This document shows positions 6,147-9,181 of a stretch of DNA of 9,181 bases, one piece after another. The notes below the pieces were generated by a model that saw only the letters and a list, made by a program, of their open reading frames with translations, was not told the origin of the DNA and ran no database searches. The DNA lies in NCBI GenBank assembly GCA_031278735.1, contig JAITJU010000152.1:1-9181 (forward strand). The letters run 5' to 3'. Positions within the stretch are counted from its first letter, which is position 1. Every line of letters starts with the position of its first letter. This DNA comes from Zoogloeaceae bacterium (GTDB lineage Bacteria; Pseudomonadota; Gammaproteobacteria; Burkholderiales; Rhodocyclaceae). A program made the position numbers and the translations under genes.

Positions 6147-7246
6147 GAAAGCGGAGAATGATTGTGAGCGCGGCGGTGGCGGTCTTGCTCCTTTTTTCCG
6201 GCTGCGGCGACGCGCCGCCCGCCGATCCGCCGCGGGTAGACGGCAGCAGCCGGGCGGCCATGCTGGCTTCCCTCCTGAAAATGGAAGCATCCTTGAGTCA
6301 CGCGGAGCAGACGACACTCGCCCGCGCAATCGAGGCGGCAAGCCTGGCAAAGGCGACGGGCAGGGAAGTCATTGCCGCGCTGCCGCCCACCGCCCGGCAT
6401 CCCATCCGTCCCTTTCGGGTCGCGCGCGAGCTGCTGAAACCGGATGAGCGTCTGTTTCCCGATGATTACCAAGCTGCCCTGACAAGGCAGGCGCTGGCCG
6501 GAAAAAGCGCGGAGGGAATCATCGAGCTTGCCTTCGAGCGAAGCCGGATGACGCTCGCGGAGAAAAGGGAAATCATCCAGAAAACGGAATCGAAACAGCT
6601 CCGGGAAAAGCAGGAGACGCTCTGCGCGGCGGCGGAATCCGCCTTCTCCCGACTCAGGCTCCAGGATTTCCGCTTCTACCCATACGGCGGACGGCAGGTG
6701 CTGGAATATCGCTTCGTCAATGAAAGCCCATACGATGTGCGGGAAATCATGCTGGAAGCCCAACACAGCTTCCCCGGCGAAGCCGCCCCGCGCGCGCAAA
6801 AAAATCTGGCGGTCAACTGGCCGGCGCTGCATCACGCGGTGCATACGTACGCGGATATGCGCGCCCTGAACCCGTGGATATGGGAGGCGGAAAAAACCCG
6901 AGTCGCCTGGCAGCCGGGAGCGGGCGTCCTGACGCCGGGCAAAACAGAGCGGTACGCGGCTTGGGCGCCGGATGACTTTCCCCTCCGGGACGCGCCTGCG
7001 GATTCCTGGGTCGAGATGAAGGTTGCGGGCATCGCCGTGTCGGCCAATGACGGCTGGCGCGACGCGCGATGGTTCATGCGCATCGACTGGGATACGCTTC
7101 CGCCCCAGTTCCGGGTGCAAGCCATTATCTGCCGCTCGTCCCACGGCATGCTGCACGTATCCGAACGGGGCGTTCCCGCCGATCCTTCCCCGGAATTCAG
7201 CCTGGATCTCCCGCCTTCCCTGTTGCCTTTCCTGCTCAATAAGTGA
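6143..7246 (+). CDS. Lipoprotein of unknown function
   Basis: This 367-residue protein begins with MRKRRM, a hydrophobic stretch and the lipobox LLLFSGC, so Cys21 should be lipidated after signal peptidase II cleavage. The mature part starts with a Pro-rich linker (22-31). A largely helical region follows (about 35-172), rich in Ala, Glu and Lys. The rest (from about 173, DFRFYPYGG and LEYRFVNESPYDVREI) looks beta-rich and has many Trp. I do not recognise the family. It has no CXXCH motif and no obvious enzyme signature. The start is the ATG inside an ATGA overlap with the TgpA-like gene; there is no strong ribosome binding site. Its place between that gene and the iron permease suggests a periplasmic partner of one of them, for example an iron- or cytochrome-docking subunit (inference). 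Confidence 0.85.
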   Translation: MRKRRMIVSAAVAVLLLFSGCGDAPPADPPRVDGSSRAAMLASLLKMEASLSHAEQTTLARAIEAASLAKATGREVIAALPPTARHPIRPFRVARELLKPDERLFPDDYQAALTRQALAGKSAEGIIELAFERSRMTLAEKREIIQKTESKQLREKQETLCAAAESAFSRLRLQDFRFYPYGGRQVLEYRFVNESPYDVREIMLEAQHSFPGEAAPRAQKNLAVNWPALHHAVHTYADMRALNPWIWEAEKTRVAWQPGAGVLTPGKTERYAAWAPDDFPLRDAPADSWVEMKVAGIAVSANDGWRDARWFMRIDWDTLPPQFRVQAIICRSSHGMLHVSERGVPADPSPEFSLDLPPSLLPFLLNK

Positions 7247-7247
7247 G
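7244..7247 (+). promoter_or_regulatory. Ribosome binding site of the iron permease gene
   Basis: GAGG overlaps the TGA stop of the lipoprotein gene and lies 6 nt before ATG 7254 (9 nt before the tandem ATG at 7257). Either Met could be used; the difference is one residue of the signal peptide. Confidence 0.6.
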
Positions 7248-7253
7248 GTTTCG

Positions 7254-8504
7254 ATGATGCAAACGATTATCCCGACGGCGCCGAAGGGCTGCGTCCCGGC
7301 CACGCGTTCGTCTTCCCTTTTCCGCTTCCCCGCGCTGGCGTTCCTTCTTGCCTGCCTGTGTTTTTCCATGTCCAGCCATGCCGATCGCGGCGGCGATGAA
7401 ATCATCGGCGACATCCTGACGGATGGGGAGGCCGCCGTCGAAGCCTACGATCCGGCCAACGCGCTCGCCGCCGCGAACACTTTCTCGGCGCTTTATTTCA
7501 ACCATTTTGAGGCGCTGGAACTGGATTTGGGGGTCAAGGATTCCTCGCTCAAGAACGAGCTGGAAGTGCTCTTCGGCGCTGTGAACGGCAACGCCATGCG
7601 CGGCGTGCCGAAAGCGCAACTGGAAGCCTCCTGGCAGGCGCTGAAAGCAAAACTCGCGGCGGCGCGGACGCTTTACGCCGAAACCGAACAGGCCAGCGGC
7701 GGCGGCACCTTTCTGAAGGCGCTGACCATCCTGCTGCGGGAGGGCGCGGAGGCCATGCTGGTGGTCAGCGCGCTGGCCGCCTATCTGCGGCGCGCGGGCG
7801 CGGCGGATCGGGTCTGGGTCATTCACGCGGGCGTCATTGCCGCCATTCCCCTCTCTCTTCTGACCGGCTGGGCGGTCAATAATCTGCTGCAATCGACGGG
7901 CGCGCCGCTGGCGGTCGTGGAAGGCGTCACCATGCTGATCGCCTGCGCCGTGCTGTTCTATGTGAGTTGCTGGATGTTCGCCAAGCGGGAGGCCAGACGC
8001 TGGGAAGAATGGATCGCCCGGCAAATGGACGCCGCCCTGGGCAAGGGTTCCCTGCTGGCGCTTTCCGGCGCGGCTTGTCTGGCGGTCTATCGGGAAGGCG
8101 CGGAAACCGTGCTGTTCTATCACGCGCTGGCCCTGCAGGCGCCGGGACAGGAGGCGTTCCTTTACGCGGGTCTGGGCGTTGCCGCCCTCCTGCTCGTCGC
8201 CTTCTTTTTCCTGATGCGGCACGCGGCGCTGCATCTGCCCTTCCGGCTTTTTTTCGGCGTTACTTCCGCCCTGCTCTATGGCCTTGCCGTCATCTTTCTG
8301 GGACAGGCCATCGTTGAGCTTCAGGCCGCGGGCTGGATTGCCGGCATTTACCTTTCCGGCTTTCCGCACATCAACTGGCTGGGCATCGCCCCCACCGCGC
8401 AAGGCCTGGGCGCGCAGGCGGCCATGCTGTCCCTGCCGCTGCTATGGTGGCTGTTTGTCCGAAAGCGCGGAAGAGAAAACAACGAACAGGCGTTGGCGAA
8501 CTGA
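7254..8504 (+). CDS. FTR1-family iron permease with N-terminal periplasmic domain
   Basis: This 416-residue protein has a signal peptide (hydrophobic 27-39, probable cleavage after SHA at 43) and an Ala-rich helical periplasmic domain (about 44-150, with YFNHFEALELDLG). About seven membrane helices follow. Two REGXE motifs, the iron-translocation signature of Ftr1/EfeU permeases, are present: REGAE at 162-166 in the first helix and REGAE at 280-284 in the fourth. Permeases of this family move iron across the inner membrane, usually with a redox partner: multicopper oxidase in yeast, EfeO/EfeB in enterobacteria, cupredoxin and polyferredoxin in FtrABCD systems. None of those partners is visible here; the only redox proteins nearby are the b- and c-type cytochromes upstream. 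The gene starts 7 nt after the lipoprotein gene and is the last gene of the plus-strand series. Confidence 0.93.
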   Translation: MMQTIIPTAPKGCVPATRSSSLFRFPALAFLLACLCFSMSSHADRGGDEIIGDILTDGEAAVEAYDPANALAAANTFSALYFNHFEALELDLGVKDSSLKNELEVLFGAVNGNAMRGVPKAQLEASWQALKAKLAAARTLYAETEQASGGGTFLKALTILLREGAEAMLVVSALAAYLRRAGAADRVWVIHAGVIAAIPLSLLTGWAVNNLLQSTGAPLAVVEGVTMLIACAVLFYVSCWMFAKREARRWEEWIARQMDAALGKGSLLALSGAACLAVYREGAETVLFYHALALQAPGQEAFLYAGLGVAALLLVAFFFLMRHAALHLPFRLFFGVTSALLYGLAVIFLGQAIVELQAAGWIAGIYLSGFPHINWLGIAPTAQGLGAQAAMLSLPLLWWLFVRKRGRENNEQALAN

Positions 8505-8525
8505 GGCGTCGCGCCGGTTCGCCGC

Positions 8526-8556
8526 GCGCGTCACAACACGACGTGTCCGCGCTTTT
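8526..8556 (+). terminator. Weak candidate terminator after the iron permease gene
   Basis: GCGCG (8526-8530) can pair with CGCGC (8548-8552) around a 17-nt loop that contains the near-palindrome ACACGACGTGT (8536-8546), and TTTT follows at 8553-8556. The stem is short, the loop long and the T-run only four, so this is a weak intrinsic terminator at best. It lies over the 3' end of the convergent gene, consistent with a shared transcription end point. Confidence 0.25.
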
Positions 8557-9181
8557 CTGAAAGGGTGATTACCGCTTCCGTGCCGGAATTGAAGACAAGG
8601 AAATCGTTTTCCATGCCGTCGCTGAAAATGACGCCGTTTTCGCCCATCAGGGATTCGATTCGCAAGGGCGCGTCGCGCGAGATTTTACCGAACACCAGGT
8701 TGGATCCCGTGCTCTTGCTGGGGAAAGGCTCGCGCACGGCAAAAATGAGTTCGTCGCTGCCCCACTTGCCGATCACACTGTACAGTTCTGAAGGGCCGTA
8801 ACTTTTTTTGCGCGGCGCGACGGATATTTTCACACGCCGGAGCATGGCAGTCTCGCGGGCGTCTTCCTTGCCGCCATAATCCGCGGGCGCCGGAGGCGGA
8901 GGCGGAGGCGCAGCCGCCGCCATGAGCAAGGCGCCGTCCTCCCCATCCCCCTCGTCTTCCGTCATCAGGTTCTCGCTTTCCTGCGCCGCGCCGTAGGGAC
9001 GACCAATGACCGACGACGAAATGCGCGCCGCGCCGGCAATGACGCTTTTCATCCAGCCGGTGGAACCCATTCCCGTGGAAACGATGACGCCGCTCGATGA
9101 TTGCGGCTCCTGCGTGCCCGCGTGTTTGAGGATATAACGAGCGGAAACATGCGTGCGCTGGCCAATGAAAAAATCATTGAC
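8531..9181 (-). CDS. NAD-kinase-like protein, C-terminal part (5' end outside window)
   Basis: The minus-strand frame is open from the right edge and stops at 8531-8533, giving 216 residues without the N-terminus. The visible part starts VNDFFIGQRTHVSARY and continues with SSSGVIVSTGMGSTGW, which corresponds to the NAD-kinase fold segment 'DGlivsTPTGSTAY' with its nucleotide-binding Gly-Ser-Thr loop. A later block (EPFPSKSTGSNLVFG, then GVIFSDGMENDFLVF) fits the last beta strands of that fold. The ATP-site GGDGT motif would lie upstream, outside the window. Between the two blocks is a low-complexity insert, acidic (MTEDEGDGEDG) and then Ala/Pro-rich (PPPPPPAP). It could phosphorylate NAD(H) or another small molecule; family members labelled as sugar kinases also exist, so the substrate is open. 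It converges on the permease gene and is probably not part of that operon. Confidence 0.66.
   Translation of the reverse strand, partial: VNDFFIGQRTHVSARYILKHAGTQEPQSSSGVIVSTGMGSTGWMKSVIAGAARISSSVIGRPYGAAQESENLMTEDEGDGEDGALLMAAAAPPPPPPAPADYGGKEDARETAMLRRVKISVAPRKKSYGPSELYSVIGKWGSDELIFAVREPFPSKSTGSNLVFGKISRDAPLRIESLMGENGVIFSDGMENDFLVFNSGTEAVITLSEKRGHVVL
8891..8910 (+). repeat. Short CGGAGG microsatellite coding for polyproline
   Basis: CGGAGG is repeated three times and followed by CG. On the minus strand it encodes most of the PPPPPP run in the NAD-kinase-like protein. Because the unit is 6 nt, changes in copy number would keep the frame and only alter the linker length. Confidence 0.7.

Noticed and set aside
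6050..7414. Long minus-strand open frame (about 454 codons) opposite the lipoprotein gene
   Set aside because: The plus-strand gene has a lipobox and fits the ATGA-coupled series; the antisense product is rich in Arg and Gly with no recognisable domain, typical of a high-GC shadow.
8505..8530. Strong bidirectional terminator in the 26-nt convergent gap
   Set aside because: Only short 4-5 bp GC pairings are possible inside the gap and there is no T-run on either strand within it; a weak candidate extending to 8556 is listed separately.

Overview
The window is a GC-rich, almost fully coding stretch from a Gram-negative bacterium. Lipoprotein, signal-peptide and c-type cytochrome genes, the MoxR/DUF58/transglutaminase module style and a heptad repeat family together suggest a pseudomonadotan, perhaps a betaproteobacterium. 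That assignment is an inference; no rRNA or other taxonomic marker is present.

Layout, plus strand: (1) the last 31 codons of an upstream gene, best read as the C-terminus of a MoxR-type AAA+ ATPase; (2) a short spacer with a heptad repeat array and a perfect 7-bp hairpin; (3) a DUF58 membrane protein; (4) a small four-helix cytochrome b-like protein; (5) a pentaheme c-type cytochrome of the cytochrome c554-like kind; (6) a GspG-like major-pseudopilin homologue; (7) a TgpA-like DUF3488/transglutaminase/DUF4129 membrane protein; (8) an unrecognised lipoprotein; (9) an FTR1-family iron permease with an N-terminal periplasmic domain. The genes are very tightly packed: four junctions are ATGA overlaps and two have gaps of 4 and 7 nt, so genes 3-9 look like one translationally coupled operon. 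On the minus strand, converging on the permease with a 26-nt gap, is the C-terminal part of an NAD-kinase-like protein that runs off the right edge.

How they may work together: MoxR, DUF58 and TgpA-like genes normally stand next to each other. Here a cytochrome b / pentaheme cytochrome c / pseudopilin block sits between DUF58 and the TgpA-like gene, and a lipoprotein plus an iron permease follow. The TgpA-like protein has Ala where the catalytic Cys of the transglutaminase triad should be, while the His and Asp positions are kept, so it is probably a non-enzymatic scaffold or binding protein. A working hypothesis (inference only) is an envelope redox system: membrane cytochrome b and periplasmic multiheme cytochrome c set the iron redox state for the FTR1 permease, the MoxR/DUF58/pseudo-transglutaminase module acts as assembly machinery, and the orphan pseudopilin is a structural or tethering part.

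The other notable structure is a pair of inverted, degenerate heptad-repeat arrays (99-129 and 272-314) that bracket the start of the DUF58 gene. They appear to have given that protein an unusual 50-residue N-terminal extension.
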